NCBI GenBank assembly: GCA_963575745.1
Contig: CAUYUJ010017986.1
Location: 158,858 to 203,492 of the forward strand
DNA: 44,635 nucleotides
Reading direction: 5' to 3'
DNA from: Prorocentrum cordatum
Lineage: Eukaryota > Sar > Dinophyceae > Prorocentrales > Prorocentraceae
Of the stretch, positions 9,825 to 19,849 are shown piece after piece. The first letter of the stretch is position 1; each line of letters starts with the position of its first letter. Below the pieces are notes generated by a model. It saw only the letters and a program-made list of their open reading frames with translations, was not told where the DNA came from and did no database searches. A program made the translations under genes and the position numbers.

Positions 9825-10479
9825 ACCTAACAGCGATGTGTAGGAGCATATCTGGAAGCATTCCCCTTAAGATTCAGATGAGAATCCAGTTGTAGAATTC
9901 TGCTGTTCTCGCAGTCGTAGTCGCATTCGCGATGACAGTCGCAGTGGCAACGGCAGTCGCAGTCACAGCCTCAGCCTCAGCCTGCCTCAGCCTCAGCCTC
10001 AGCCTGCCTCAGCCTCAGCCTCAGCCTGCTTCAGCCTCAGCCTCAGTCTGCCTTCAGCCTCGGCCTCAGCCTCAGCCTGCCTCAGCCTCAGCCTGCATCA
10101 GCCTCAGCCTCAGCCTCAGTCTGCCTCAGCATCAGCCTGCATCAGCCTCAACCTCAGCCTGCCTCTGCCTCAGCCTCAGCCTGCTTCAGCCTCAGCCTCA
10201 GTCTGCCTTCAGCCTCGGCCTCAGCCTCAGCCTGCCTCAGCCTCAGCCTGCATGAGCCTTAGCCTCAGCTTCAGCCTGCCTCAGCATCAGCCTGCCTCAG
10301 CCTCAGCCTCAGCCTGCCTCAGCCTCCAACTCAGCCCGCTTCAGCCTCAGCCTCAGTCTGCTTGCAGCCTCGGCCTCAGCCTCAGCCTGCCTCAGCCTGA
10401 GCCTGCCTCAGCCTCAGCCTCAGCCTCAGCCTGCCTCAGCATCAGCCAGCCTCAGCCTCAGCCTCAGCCTCAGCCTCAG
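9825..10479. mobile_element. TIR-bounded repeat unit 4, cut by assembly gap
   Basis: The left end ACCTAACAGCG (9825-9835) is followed by about 150 bp nearly identical to the start of unit 1, then a CAGCCT array. The right end lies in the gap at 10480. Confidence 0.5.
9963..10479 (+). repeat. CAGCCT hexamer minisatellite, array 2
   Basis: Longer version of the array in unit 1 with the same higher-order variants (TCAGTCTGCCTTCAGC, GCATCAGCC). It runs into the run of N, so the assembly probably broke here because of the repeat. Confidence 0.93.
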
Positions 10480-10579
10480 NNNNNNNNNNNNNNNNNNNNN
10501 NNNNNNNNNNNNNNNNNNNNNNNNNNNNNNNNNNNNNNNNNNNNNNNNNNNNNNNNNNNNNNNNNNNNNNNNNNNNNNN
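10480..10579. other. Assembly gap (100 N)
   Basis: Exactly 100 N, the conventional placeholder for a gap of unknown size. It removes the end of the TIR unit to its left and the C-terminus of the glycosyltransferase-like gene to its right. Confidence 0.99.
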
Positions 10580-12009
10580 ACCGACTTTTTGTCTGCCACC
10601 ACTACCGTGCACCAGTCTGGCAATGAGTCCAACTGCTTGATTGCCGTTGTCACGTCAAAGATGGTGGTAACCACTGCCCATTTTGTAGAGTTGCACTTGC
10701 CTTCGGCTGTGATCGCAGCTCTGCGTTGCACGGAATACTTTGGCAAGCCGCCCTCGTACTTCCTGGTCCTGGCCATCTGGAAAGGCTTCGCCGAAGTTGC
10801 GGCGCTCCCTGACGATGGGTCTCTTGCTCTGTGGTGGCGACGCTTGCTCGAGAGGAGCTGCGCACTGACCCACTTGAGGGCGTTCTGTTGGTCAGGACTG
10901 CGGAACGAGAAGTTATGCCTCTCAACATTCTCGTAGTGCGTGCGTTGCGCCGCCAGACATCCAATCCCATCCCGCTGCCAGGAGTCCCCTTCGAAAACGA
11001 AGAGGTCATCGTGCAACTGTCCGTTAGCGTTGCACTCTTTCTGTCCGTTGGCATTGCAGAAGCCTGTGGTCATGGCTTGGGCCACGTCGTCGTCGGACGA
11101 GATGTTGTCATACCGGGCATGCTGTGCCACCCGAACTTGGGGCTGCGTACGTTCAAGCCCCAACAGCATCTGAAGCTGGTTCTCATCACCTTGGCCGCCT
11201 GCATGATTGATGCTCGACCTCTCCAGACCTGTCCGTTGGATGCGCCAACTGTATGAGCCATGCTTAAACGAATAGAGCCACTTGCACATCAAATTATACG
11301 GAGAATACGGGTGATGCTCAATAAGCATGTCGAAGAAAACCTCGAATGTGACATTGTGTCGCTCTTCGAACCATGAGCGCATCTCGATCAGATGGTCACG
11401 CTGGACTACAAGCGGAAACGACGTGCACCGCATGACTTCTTCCGATCCGGTTGCCCACTCCGTTGACTTTGACACCTCCGACCAAAAACTCCCCTCGGGC
11501 TTTCCGACCTTCCCGATGATGATCGGCCTATCCTTGTCGAAAATGCTCTCTTCTACAACTGGCGTGGTGAAGACAGCATCCGTATCAACAAAGCCGATGA
11601 ACTCATTTGTCGTCCACTTGTCTGCCTGAAACATACGGAGCTGCTGGCGGTCGTCGCCCGACATGCCAGGCTTTTCGGGGTTGAAGGCGACACGCACCTG
11701 GCCGTTGCTGTCTGAGCTTATGTTGCGCGCGAGGTCGTGGTCTGCTACTTTTTCTTCGTCCATCAAGACCAGCACTTTCCGATCTGGCCAGAAGAATCTT
11801 GACGTTCGGTCGAAATATCGAAAGTAGTCGTCGGCATCCTCGTTCCACATCGGCAGGAAGAGCTCAAGTTTGCTGAAGGGTCGCGTCGTCGAGCGATCAG
11901 GCTGCTCCACCACGTTGGCCTTCGACGTTTCGGAGTCCACCCGCAGCCCACACACTGCCACCACCTGCGCCGAAGCAAGAGAAGCATAAATTAGTAGTGG
12001 CCATACCAT
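10580..12009 (-). CDS. Glycosyltransferase-like secretory protein with DUF288/STELLO-type C-terminus, 3'-truncated by gap
   Basis: A continuous minus-strand frame of 476 residues from an ATG at 12009. Residues 1-21 are a hydrophobic signal peptide or anchor (LLIYASLASA). Residues 45-300 look like a nucleotide-sugar glycosyltransferase fold: ELFLPMWNEDADDYFRY, then a strand ending in GFVDTDAVF with a DTD (DXD-type) metal motif at 142-144, and an HHPYSPY segment at 232-238. DUF6492-like is my best guess for this part. Residues 443-476 (KWAVVTTIFDVTTAIKQL ... VVVADKKS) match the start of DUF288, the domain of STELLO proteins, and then the gap begins. N-X-S/T sites (for example 440-442) fit a lumenal protein. 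The expected site is ER/Golgi. The plus-strand frames here are shadows. An AG two bases before the ATG could be a trans- or cis-splice acceptor; this is unproven. Confidence 0.8.
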
Positions 12010-12356
12010 GCCTAATCGTCAAATCACATGTAGCACGAATTTGGATATCAATGAGTGTGGATAGGGTCGCGGCTCGCGCGATCTTGGATCTTGACCCAAA
12101 TCGAATGTACGGGCAAGAGACCTGGAACTCTTGGACCAAAAATCAACAGCCAAACTGGTCGCAGATACTATCAGATCTGGCAATTCGCCCCCCACTCCCA
12201 CGGGAAGATGGGGGAGGGCGAGGAGGATGAAGGGCATCCAACAAAGAATGTTAGAGTGTCGGACGAAGCTTCGTAATCCGGATGGCATTGCAAGAGCAGC
12301 CGAACTTGCGACCCGACGGTGGAGGGGGGAGGATCATGAATTCCCACGAGCCCTCT
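12010..12356. other. 5' flank of the glycosyltransferase-like gene
   Basis: Mixed-composition sequence that would hold the 5' UTR or an upstream exon of the minus-strand gene. No promoter element is identifiable; dinoflagellate promoters lack a dependable TATA motif. No competing coding frame has recognisable content. Confidence 0.4.
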
Positions 12357-12411
12357 CCTCCTCCTCCTCCTCCTCCTCCTCCTCCTCCTCCTCCTCCTCC
12401 TCCTCCTCCTG
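12357..12411 (+). repeat. (CTC)n microsatellite
   Basis: About 18 uninterrupted CTC triplets ending at CTGCTGGG, some 350 bp upstream of the glycosyltransferase-like start. Polypurine on the gene's sense strand. Confidence 0.95.
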
Positions 12412-13600
12412 CTGGGCTGAGGTGATCCAGGGCGCTCCCTCCTTCGGGCCCCCTCCTTCCCCCTCGGACAAGTGCTCACCCCTCCGCCCATCCCACGTCG
12501 CGCGGCCCTGGCTTGAGCAAGGACGACCGCCCTGGCGAGGCACCGGGCCCGGCAGGCGCGGCTGCCGCGCCGGGCCGCCTGGCTTCGTCTGCTCTCGCCG
12601 GGCGTTCCGCGCTGCCGGGTGCCCTCCCTCTCGGCGGCCAGGTCTGCGCTGGTCCTCGCCGAGGAAGAGCGCACACGTCCGAGCGATGCCCCGTGGGGGC
12701 CCCTCGTGGGCCCCCTGGGGAGGCCCTCTGGGGGCCCATCAAGGCCATCGTCACGCCGGGCGGGGCCTGGCCCTGTCGGGCGCCTAGCTGAACTCGGATG
12801 GGCTCTGGGGCCTCCTACGGGCTGCCCTCGCGGCCCTCTCGGGGGCGCGCAGACGTGGACCAGCGATCCATGGATTGGGCGCGCGGTCGCCAAGTCCATA
12901 GATCGGGGGAGGTGCCCTCCCCAGAATGCGGCAGGTGCCGCCTCCTTCGGCGGCGGAGATCCGCGAGTTCCCGTGGAAACGGGGCCCGTCGCGAATCCAC
13001 GCCCCCGTGATCCACGTTTGCGATCGCCTGGCTCTCGGGGCCCTCTTGGGGGCCTCTGGGGCCGTCTGGGGGTGACTCGGGCAGCCCCTTCGGGCCGCCT
13101 CGGGCAATCGGAAGGCCGACGCAGCGAGAATGCGGACATACGTGACAGGACGATCCTGCGTAAGGACAGCTGACGACGTTTGCTTCCCGAGGCTCTCGCG
13201 ATGGTCCTCTTGGGGCCCTCTTGAGCAGTCCCGAACGGGGGCCTCTTGGGCCGTCTGGGGGGCAATTTTGAGCGGTCTATAAACGCTGTGGGACACTCTC
13301 TTGGCGATCAGCTCGCTGGCCGCGCGCAACGTTGCCTGGCCTTCATCCCGCCCTCTGAGGGAAGTCCCCCCTGGGTCTGGGCGGGGGGGTCGCGACGAGT
13401 TAGAGCGCCCAGCATGGGTCCAATAGGGCACACAAAAGCCCTAGACGACCTCCAAAATGGCTCAGGATATCCTAACGTGGCTCTAGATGGTCTCCGACGT
13501 GTTTTCCGGAGACCCCGAGACTGCCCCAGGACGGCTCCATGTGCCTACGCAGCCTCCCAAGGATGCCTCCAACAGGTCCAATCCAACACCTGAAAAAAAC
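12412..13600. other. GC-rich unassigned region with degenerate repeats
   Basis: Very GC-rich, with open frames in nearly every phase and Arg/Pro/Gly-rich translations, so frame length is uninformative. GGGCCGTCTTGG words recur at 13195-13265. A 41-bp block at 12650-12690 (TGGTCCTCGCCGA...GAGCGATGCC) has a close relative at 34980-35021. No gene recognised. Confidence 0.45.
12650..12690 (+). repeat. Dispersed repeat D1, copy 1
   Basis: TGGTCCTCGCCGA, then GGAAGA, then GCACACGTCCGAGCGATGCC. Copy 2 at 34980-35021 has the same order with one inserted A and four substitutions. A partial inverted copy of its CATCGCTCGGACGT end lies near 34891-34910. Confidence 0.75.
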
Positions 13601-13825
13601 AACGGTGTCGGCCCGCTTGCCTTTCTCATTCAAATGGGCCTCTGGGCCGCAGGATGACCTCAAGATGGCCCCAAAAAGCCCCAAGAAGAGGCCCAAAATG
13701 GCTACAAGACGGCCCTGAGAGCGCCTGAGGAGCGCCACAAGAGGGTCCCAAGAAACGATTATTGTGGCTCCGGAGGGGCGCCCCCCTTCGCTCAAAGCAA
13801 AAGCCCTCGAACAATCTTTGTTCCC
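13601..13825 (+). repeat. Degenerate CCAAGACGGCC repeats left of the 77-bp array
   Basis: Plus-oriented words (GATGGCCCCAAAAAGCCCC, CTACAAGACGGCCC) fill about 13630-13755. The rest is unassigned. A chance 13-base match to the reverse complement of the dinoflagellate spliced leader occurs at 13693-13705. Confidence 0.55.
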
Positions 13826-13943
13826 AACCATCCTGTGGTGTTGGGTCCTCGTTTTGAAGAGACGGTGCCCCGCGTTCCTCTCCTTCCTCCTCTCCTCCCT
13901 CCTCCCCCTCCTTGCCTCTGCTCTCGGCACACCTCTCACGCGT
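13826..13943 (+). repeat. Left inverted arm of the 77-bp array
   Basis: The first 33 bp (13826-13858, beginning AACCATCCTGTGGTGTTGGG) are an exact reverse complement of 16004-16036. Similarity continues through a pyrimidine-rich stretch (CGCGTTCCTCTCCTTCCTCC) into the first repeat unit, so the whole array sits between long inverted arms. Confidence 0.85.
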
Positions 13944-15366
13944 TTCGTAGCCCCATAGGGAGCTCCACCGAAGGCCCCAGTGGGGGTGTTCGCATGCGGT
14001 TCCCCCACCCAGGGCAGCGTTTCGTGGCCCCATAGGGAGCTCCACCGAAGGCCCCAGTGGGGGTGTTCGCATGCGGTTCCCCCACCCAGGGCAGCGTTTC
14101 GTGGCCCCATAGGGAGCTCCACCGAAGGCCCCAGTGGGGGTGTTCGCATGCGGTTCCCCCACCCAGGGCAGCGTTTCGTAGCCCCATAGGGAGCTCCACC
14201 GAAGGCCCCAGTGGGGGTGTTCGCATGCGGTTCCCCCACCCAGGGCAGCGTTCGTGGCCCCATAGGGAGCTCCACCGAAGGCCCCAGTGGGGGTGTTCGC
14301 ATGCGGTTCCCCCACCCAGGGCAGCGTTTCGTGGCCCCATAGGGAGCTCCACCGAAGGCCCCAGTGGGGGTGTTCGCATGCGGTTCCCCCACCCAGGGCA
14401 GCGTTTCGTGGCCCCATAGGGAGCTCCACCGAAGCCCCAGTGGGGGTGTTCGCATGCGGTTCCCCCACCCAGGGCAGCGTTTCGTGGCCCCATAGGGAGC
14501 TCCACCGAAGGCCCCAGTGGGGGTGTTCGCATGCGGTTCCCCCACCCAGGGCAGCGTTTCGTAGCCCCATAGGGAGCTCCACCGAAGGCCCCAGTGGGGG
14601 TGTTCGCATGCGGTTCCCCCACCCAGGGCAGCGTTTCGTGGCCCCATAGGGAGCTCCACCGAAGGCCCCAGTGGGGGTGTTCGCATGCGGTTCCCCCACC
14701 CAGGGCAGCGCTTCGTAGCCCCATAGGGAGCTCCACCGAAGGCCCCAGTGGGGGTGTTCGCATGCGGTTCCCCCCCCAGGGCAGCGTTTCGTGGCACCCC
14801 ATGGGGAGCTCCACCGAAGGTCCCAATAGGGGTGTTTGCATGCGTCTCCCCCACCCAGGCAGGCCCCACCCAGGCAGCGTTCCGTAGCCCCATAGGGAGC
14901 GCCTACCGAAGGCCCCAGTGGGGGTGTTCGCATGCGGTTCCCCCACCCAGGGCAGCGTTTCGTATCCCCATAGGGAGCTCCACCGAATGCCCCAGTTGGG
15001 GTGTTCGCATAGCGGTGCCCCCACCCGGGCAGCGTTTTTGTCGTGGCCCATAGGGAAGCTCCACCGAAGGCCCCAGTGGTGGTGTTTCGCATGCGGTTCC
15101 CCACCCAAGGTCGAAGGCGTTTCGGGGGTAGCCCCATAGGGAAGCCCCACCGACGCCCCGTGGGGGTGTTCTCATGCGTTCCCCCACCCAGGGCAGCGTT
15201 TTCGTTGCCCAGTGAGCTCCACCGAAGGCCAGTGGGTGTGCCCGGCATGCGTTGCCCCCCCAGGGCAGAGTTTCGAGCCCCATAGGGGAGCTCCACCGAA
15301 GCCCCAGTGGTGTTCGCATGCGGTTCCCCGAAAAGGAAAAAAAAAAAAAAAAAAAAAAAAAAAAGG

Positions 15367-15398
<32 letters not shown>

Positions 15399-15402
15399 AA
15401 AG

Positions 15403-15441
<39 letters not shown>

Positions 15442-15812
15442 ACCCAGGGCAGCTTTTCGTCATCCCATAGGGAGCTCCACCGAAGGCCCCATTGGGGGTG
15501 TTCGCATGCGGTTCCCCCACCAAGGGCAGCGTTTCGTAGCCCATATGGATAGGCTCCACCGAAGCCCCATGGGGGGTGGTTCGCAAGCGGTCCCCCACCC
15601 AGGGCAGCGTTTCGTGGCCCCATAGGGAGCTCCACCGAAGGCCCCAGTGGCTGCTCTCGCATGCGGTTCCCCCACCAGGGCAGCGCTTCGTGGCCCCATA
15701 GGGAGCTCCACCGAAGGCCCCAGTGGCTGCTCTCGCATGCGGTTCCCCCACCCAGGGCAGCGTTTCGTGGCCCCATAGGGAGCTCCACCGGAGGCCCCAG
15801 TGGCTGAACGCA
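13944..15812 (+). repeat. 77-bp tandem satellite, about 23 copies
   Basis: The unit contains CCCCATAGGGAGCTCCACCG, GTGGGGGTGTTCGCATGCGG and CCCACCCAGGGCAGCGTTTC. Copies from 13944 to about 14790 are nearly identical. Copies from about 14790 to 15330 carry many small indels, and those from 15440 are again fairly clean. The unit has no stop in any minus frame, so all three minus frames stay open over about 950 bp and give repetitive 77-residue-period peptides. On the plus strand CCATAG or GTAG closes frames. Not a gene. Confidence 0.95.
15333..15439 (+). repeat. Poly(A)-rich insertion inside the 77-bp array
   Basis: About 107 bp of A with sparse G, replacing part of the C-run in one 77-bp unit (between GGTTCCCC and CCACCCAGG). 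Neighbouring copies are the most error-ridden in the array, so either a sequencing or consensus artefact or a retroposed poly(A) is possible. Confidence 0.85.
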
Positions 15813-15854
15813 GGGAACAAGGGCTGTGCTAGGTGGTGGCGGACGCTTGCGGGC

Positions 15855-16036
15855 GGTCCCAGTGGGGGCTTCGGTGGAGCTCCCTATGGGGCCACGAAGC
15901 GCTGTGCTGGGTGGGTGAAACGCATGGAAGAAGGAGGAGGGAAGGCAGGAGGGAGAGGAGGGGGAGGAGGAGGAGAGGAGAAGAGGAACGCGTTGACCGT
16001 TTTTTCAAAACGAGGACCCAACACCACAGGATGGTT
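15855..16036 (-). repeat. Right inverted arm, including an inverted 77-bp unit
   Basis: Positions 15860-15930 contain one diverged 77-bp unit in reverse orientation (GGTGGAGCTCCCTATGGGG). A purine-rich stretch follows, then the exact 33-bp inverse of the left arm at 16004-16036. Both arms together exceed 150 bp. Confidence 0.85.
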
Positions 16037-16094
16037 TGGAATGAGTGTTGCATTCGATCACCATTCATGTCCAATCTCACATTTCATTTCCGCC

Positions 16095-16420
16095 GGCCTT
16101 AAAATGGCTCCAATATGGCCCAAGAGAGCTCCAAGAAGGCTACAAGACGACCCCAAGAGCGCTCCAAGAGCGCCCCACAACTGCCCCGAGAGGCAAACGT
16201 TCGAGTCCAACGGGGGCAATCCTGCAAAAGACCCTTTCCGCCTTCTTTCCTCGATGGCCTCCAAGATGGCTTCAACAGTGCCCGAAATATACCCAACCGG
16301 GCTTCAAAGCCAGGCCTCCCAAATGGCCTCAAAAGAGCCCAAGCACGTAAGCTGCCAAGAAGATTCCATATCGAAAGGTCCGAGAAAGCGTTCATGGTTG
16401 ATTCCTGGGTCTGCTCGGGC
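16095..16420 (+). repeat. Degenerate CCAAGA-type repeats
   Basis: Loose plus-oriented words (GGCCCAAGAGAGCTCCAAGA, GATGGCCTCC). Short frames on both strands without recognisable content. Confidence 0.55.
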
Positions 16421-16529
16421 TGACCCCGAGCTTCAATTTGACTGCTGCCCCCCCCCCACCACCCCCGCCACTGCTTGTTCCTACACTTCCCTGATCAGTG
16501 AAACTCGCTGGGGCATCGTTTCTGGATGA

Positions 16530-16901
16530 GGTGGCGGGTGTACTTTTTGTTCGCGAGCGCGCAGGAATGCCAGGCGCCGTCAAGAAACGCGGCTAACGAG
16601 CAGCGGACTCAATTCCGCAGAAGATCGCACAGGAGAGAGCTACGCTGCGGCTCAAGCGGTGGACCTAGCGGAGTCACTGGTTGAGGTGCAGCACCAAAAC
16701 GGCGAAATTCTTGAAAACCACGTGCATGAGGACGACGAACGTGCGTGCAGGCGCTCAACGGAAGAGTTCCGGATCACCAAGAGGGGGAACGTGCCGGCGG
16801 CGGAAGCGCCACCGCGGCGGGGGAGCAGGAGAAGCGACGCCAGGGCACCACAACAGCGGCGAAGGCGACGAACCAGCGGAAAAGGCCACGTCCAGATCTG
16901 A
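16530..16901 (+). other. Possible coding fragment, unrecognised
   Basis: A plus frame open from 16530 to a stop at 16901 without an ATG. Its middle (AESLVEVQHQNGEILENHV, then acidic HEDDERACRR) has ordinary amino-acid composition, unlike the repeat-derived frames, before turning Arg/Pro-rich. It could be an exon or a relic. A 436-codon minus frame covers the same DNA but is Pro/Arg/Leu-rich with no motif, so neither is called as a gene. Confidence 0.2.
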
Positions 16902-18240
16902 AGGCGGCGGCGCCCAAGCCAGGGGTACAGGACGACCCTGGGGAAGCGGCGTGGGGGAGGACCGAGCGCCCGTCGACCCCGAGCGGGCGGGAGCGGCGAC
17001 CACGGGCGAGTCGCAGCACGAGAGCCCAGGGGCACCCCGAAAGGAAGGGGCAAGCAGGCCATCCTCAGGGCGCCCAGAGTGGCCGCGGAGAGGGGAAATG
17101 CGAGGCCAATTTGCATGCACCACCACCGCCCGCAACAATAACTGTCCGCAAAAAGGGTTAGGGGCAGGGTCATGCCATACGACGCTGCGACGCCACGGCG
17201 AAAAGGAACGCGGCGCAGCTCGCAGGCGCCGTGGCATGGGGAGTTCCTGAAGCAGAAACAGCACTTCTTGGTGGTGGTGTATAAAAATCGCTCCCCTTGG
17301 TAACCAAAACTATATACACCACCGCCGCGCGTGCTTTGATGAATTCTGTTTCGGTCCTTAAGAAAGAGGGGGGGCAGCCCGGTTGCCGTTGGCGGAGAGG
17401 GGGGGACTGCGGGCTTATCACCAGAGCAAAACTGCACCAAATCGCATCGTATATTATTCTCGATCTTGGTGGTGGTAGTCAGACTGTGCTCGGAGGAAAA
17501 GCTGCAGCCCGGCGTCCAAGGTCGGGGGGGTGTCCCAGCGACCTCAAGCGCGAGGCTGGGGCGGCGGGGGGAAACCGTGAGAGGCCAACGCAGTGCGGGG
17601 GTGCCCCCTCTGCAGAGCCTATCTACGGAGCGAACTGGCGGGGATACTTTTTGGTCTGCGGGCTCGCGAAGCAAGTCGAAAGCCGTCCGATCACCAGCCG
17701 GGCCGCGACTAGGCAGCAAGAAAAGAGTAGGGCAAGCGAAGCGAGCGCGCGGGCAGCCACTCAGAAGGAGCACCAGGAGCGGCACTTCCAACCCGGTGGC
17801 GTGGAAATCCCGGTGGCGACCATCAAGTAGGCGCAGGCAAAATGGCGCGGCGGCGCGACAATGAACACGCAGAGGTCGATCACCCGGTGTGAGTTGGCAT
17901 GAGGCCCGACAAAAACGAGCAGGTCCGACTGGCGGGGATACGCGAAACGTCAGGAATCGCACACGCCGATGGGAAAATTTGATAGTTTGCGCTGGTTACG
18001 GCGGCGAGTGCATGACATGCGATGCCCCCCCCTGCCCGTCGATTAAAAACTGATCTTCCACTGTTCTCACCCTCGCTAAAGGGGGCTGCGCACGTTGGGA
18101 ACAACATTGAATGTGGGCGGAAGGGTCTTATTATTACGCAAGTCAACGAACACATGGCGTCACTGCGTCTGTGATTTACCTGCCACTTTTCCCGACCACC
18201 GGACAGAGTCGGACAGAGAGCATCAGCAATGAGTCTGCGC
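16902..18240. other. GC-rich unassigned region
   Basis: No gene recognised on either strand. It holds a hairpin at 17273-17323 and short purine-rich runs (GGGGGG near 17369, 17400 and 17526). Open frames are explained by composition. Confidence 0.4.
17273..17323. other. 11-bp-stem inverted repeat with nested palindrome
   Basis: GGTGGTGTATA (17273-17283) pairs exactly with TATACACCACC (17313-17323). The loop contains a second perfect palindrome, TTGGTAACCAA (17297-17307). The nested arrangement would form a branched hairpin. Role unknown. Confidence 0.7.
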
Positions 18241-18407
18241 GGGCGTGCTTCTTGTGATGACCCTGGCGCCGGCTACCGAGCCCGAAAACGGCTCCAAAGC
18301 CGCGAGACAGGCCCTGGAGCTCGGACTGGCAACGACACCGTCTCCCCGCCTCGCTGCCCTACTTGCTTGCGCTGACGCTGCGATGCCTCCTTCACCTTCG
18401 AGCGCTC

Positions 18408-18556
18408 TTCTTCTTGTTGTTCTTCTTCTTATTATTAGTATTACTATTATTATTATTATTCTTATTATTATTCTTATTATTATTATTATTATTATTATTA
18501 TTCTTAGTATTATTATTATTATTAGTATTAGCATTCTTATTCTTGGTATTAATATT
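18408..18556 (+). repeat. (ATT)n/(CTT)n microsatellite
   Basis: Begins as CTT/GTT triplets and becomes ATT/ATTATTCTT. The only strongly AT-rich stretch of this length in the window. Open frames translate to poly-Ile/Leu. Confidence 0.95.
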
Positions 18557-19138
18557 CCGTCTCTTCTTCTGCGTTTAAAATCTCTAGGCGCCTACTACCT
18601 CTGGGACACGAGGCCAAGCAACAGCGGTGACTTCCCATGCGCGCTGGGCCACTGGCAGAAATATGGCGCCGGATGCCCACGGCACACAAGGCTCTGTGTG
18701 CAGGGCTGGGAAACACTCCGCTGGGGGTCGGCGGAATGGCGTAAGCCCCTGGTGCAATGGGGACATGCTCGTACGACTGGCCACTGGACGATAATTCTGG
18801 TGTTGCGAGTTATCCCACGCACGGACCACGCGTTCTACCTCGTGCTTGATAGAAGGCAACGTTTGCAACCGCATCACCGCGCCTTTGACCCTCATGCCCG
18901 ATCGTCCGTGGTGGTAGCGTGGGGATTTCCAGAGGTCGCGGACACACGATGTATGGCGCCTCTCGCATCACCATTTTTGAGGCTCAGGAGCATGGTCCTG
19001 TAACACTGTGGAATGCTAGCCTCCAGCTTGCTCCAAAAAGGCCCCCAGGACCGCGTCTTGGGGCCCTCTTGAAGCTCTCCAGGGCCACCTTGGGGGCCCT
19101 GGAGGTTGGCTCAGGAGGCCAGGTGATAGTTTTTTGAT
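18557..19138. other. Unassigned stretch
   Basis: Balanced composition, no recognised gene. A minus frame of 103 codons (18584-18895) has no familiar motif. A short block of CTTGGGGCCCTC words at 19030-19115 belongs to the interspersed repeat family. Confidence 0.4.
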
Positions 19139-19849
19139 TCATTGTTTTGCCGATCGGCGCGGGTCCTCGGACCCCCCCCTCCCCCCCTGGAGTGGATCCT
19201 GGCTGTTTCGAGCAGGTGGAGCCCCTCCCCCGTAGGACGCACCGTCGCAAACAGTCGCACTGAGCAGAAGTCCGGAGCCAGACCCCCCCCCCCCCCCTTT
19301 CCGCCCAACCCCGGAACGCCGAGCCAAAAACGCTCGGGGGGGGGGGGGGCAACGATGCGCTCCCCAATCGGGCTTTGTCAGGGGGGCGTAAGACCTGGGT
19401 ACAGGGGACTCGGAAATACCCGACGAGGTCGTCAAAAAAATGACGAGGCCGAGCCTGCATTTTGACGAGGCCTCCCGGTGCAGACATCCCACGAAACTCC
19501 TCCTCGTCAACATCCGAGGCGCGGTCGTCAAAAAACGATGGCCAACCCGAGTCCTGGCAAATCCGGGTCTTACGCTCCCCCGATCCAGAAAAATTCAAGA
19601 TCGGCCGAATCGTTCAAAATTGAACGATCGGCCTTTTCAAGAAGGCCGAATCGTTCAAGGATGGGCCGATTCTGAGCCACAGGCGGCGTTCAACCTTAAA
19701 CGCCCGCGCTGGGGTCGCCGCCGGTCGACACGACGCGAACCTGCCGTACTTCTTGTGGGCGGAAGGCCAGATGGGCGCAGTCCCGGCAGCTCTCTGGGTC
19801 GGGGAGGGGGGCTCACGCCCGCCCCAACCCCCCCCCGCCCCCTGCGGTC
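19139..19849. other. Homopolymer-rich unassigned stretch with a palindrome
   Basis: Contains C-runs near 19172-19190 and 19281-19298, a G-run near 19337-19348, several GACGAGG words, and an inverted repeat ATCGTTCAA-AA-TTGAACGAT at 19609-19628 flanked by CGGCC boxes. No gene recognised. Confidence 0.5.

Noticed and set aside
13693-13705. CCAAAATGGCTAC, a 13-base match to the reverse complement of the dinoflagellate spliced leader
   Set aside because: It lies within CCAAGATGGCC-type words that differ by one or two bases, and the rest of the leader does not match, so chance is the better explanation.
13472-15820. Very long minus-strand frames (up to 720 codons) with repeated GLRWSSLWG and PHANTPTGAFGG peptides
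   Set aside because: They are translations of the 77-bp satellite; all three minus frames are equally open and one runs through the poly(A) insertion as poly-Phe.
16652-17962. A 436-codon minus frame
   Set aside because: GC-rich composition keeps it open; Pro/Arg/Leu-rich, no motif, and an overlapping plus frame looks as plausible.
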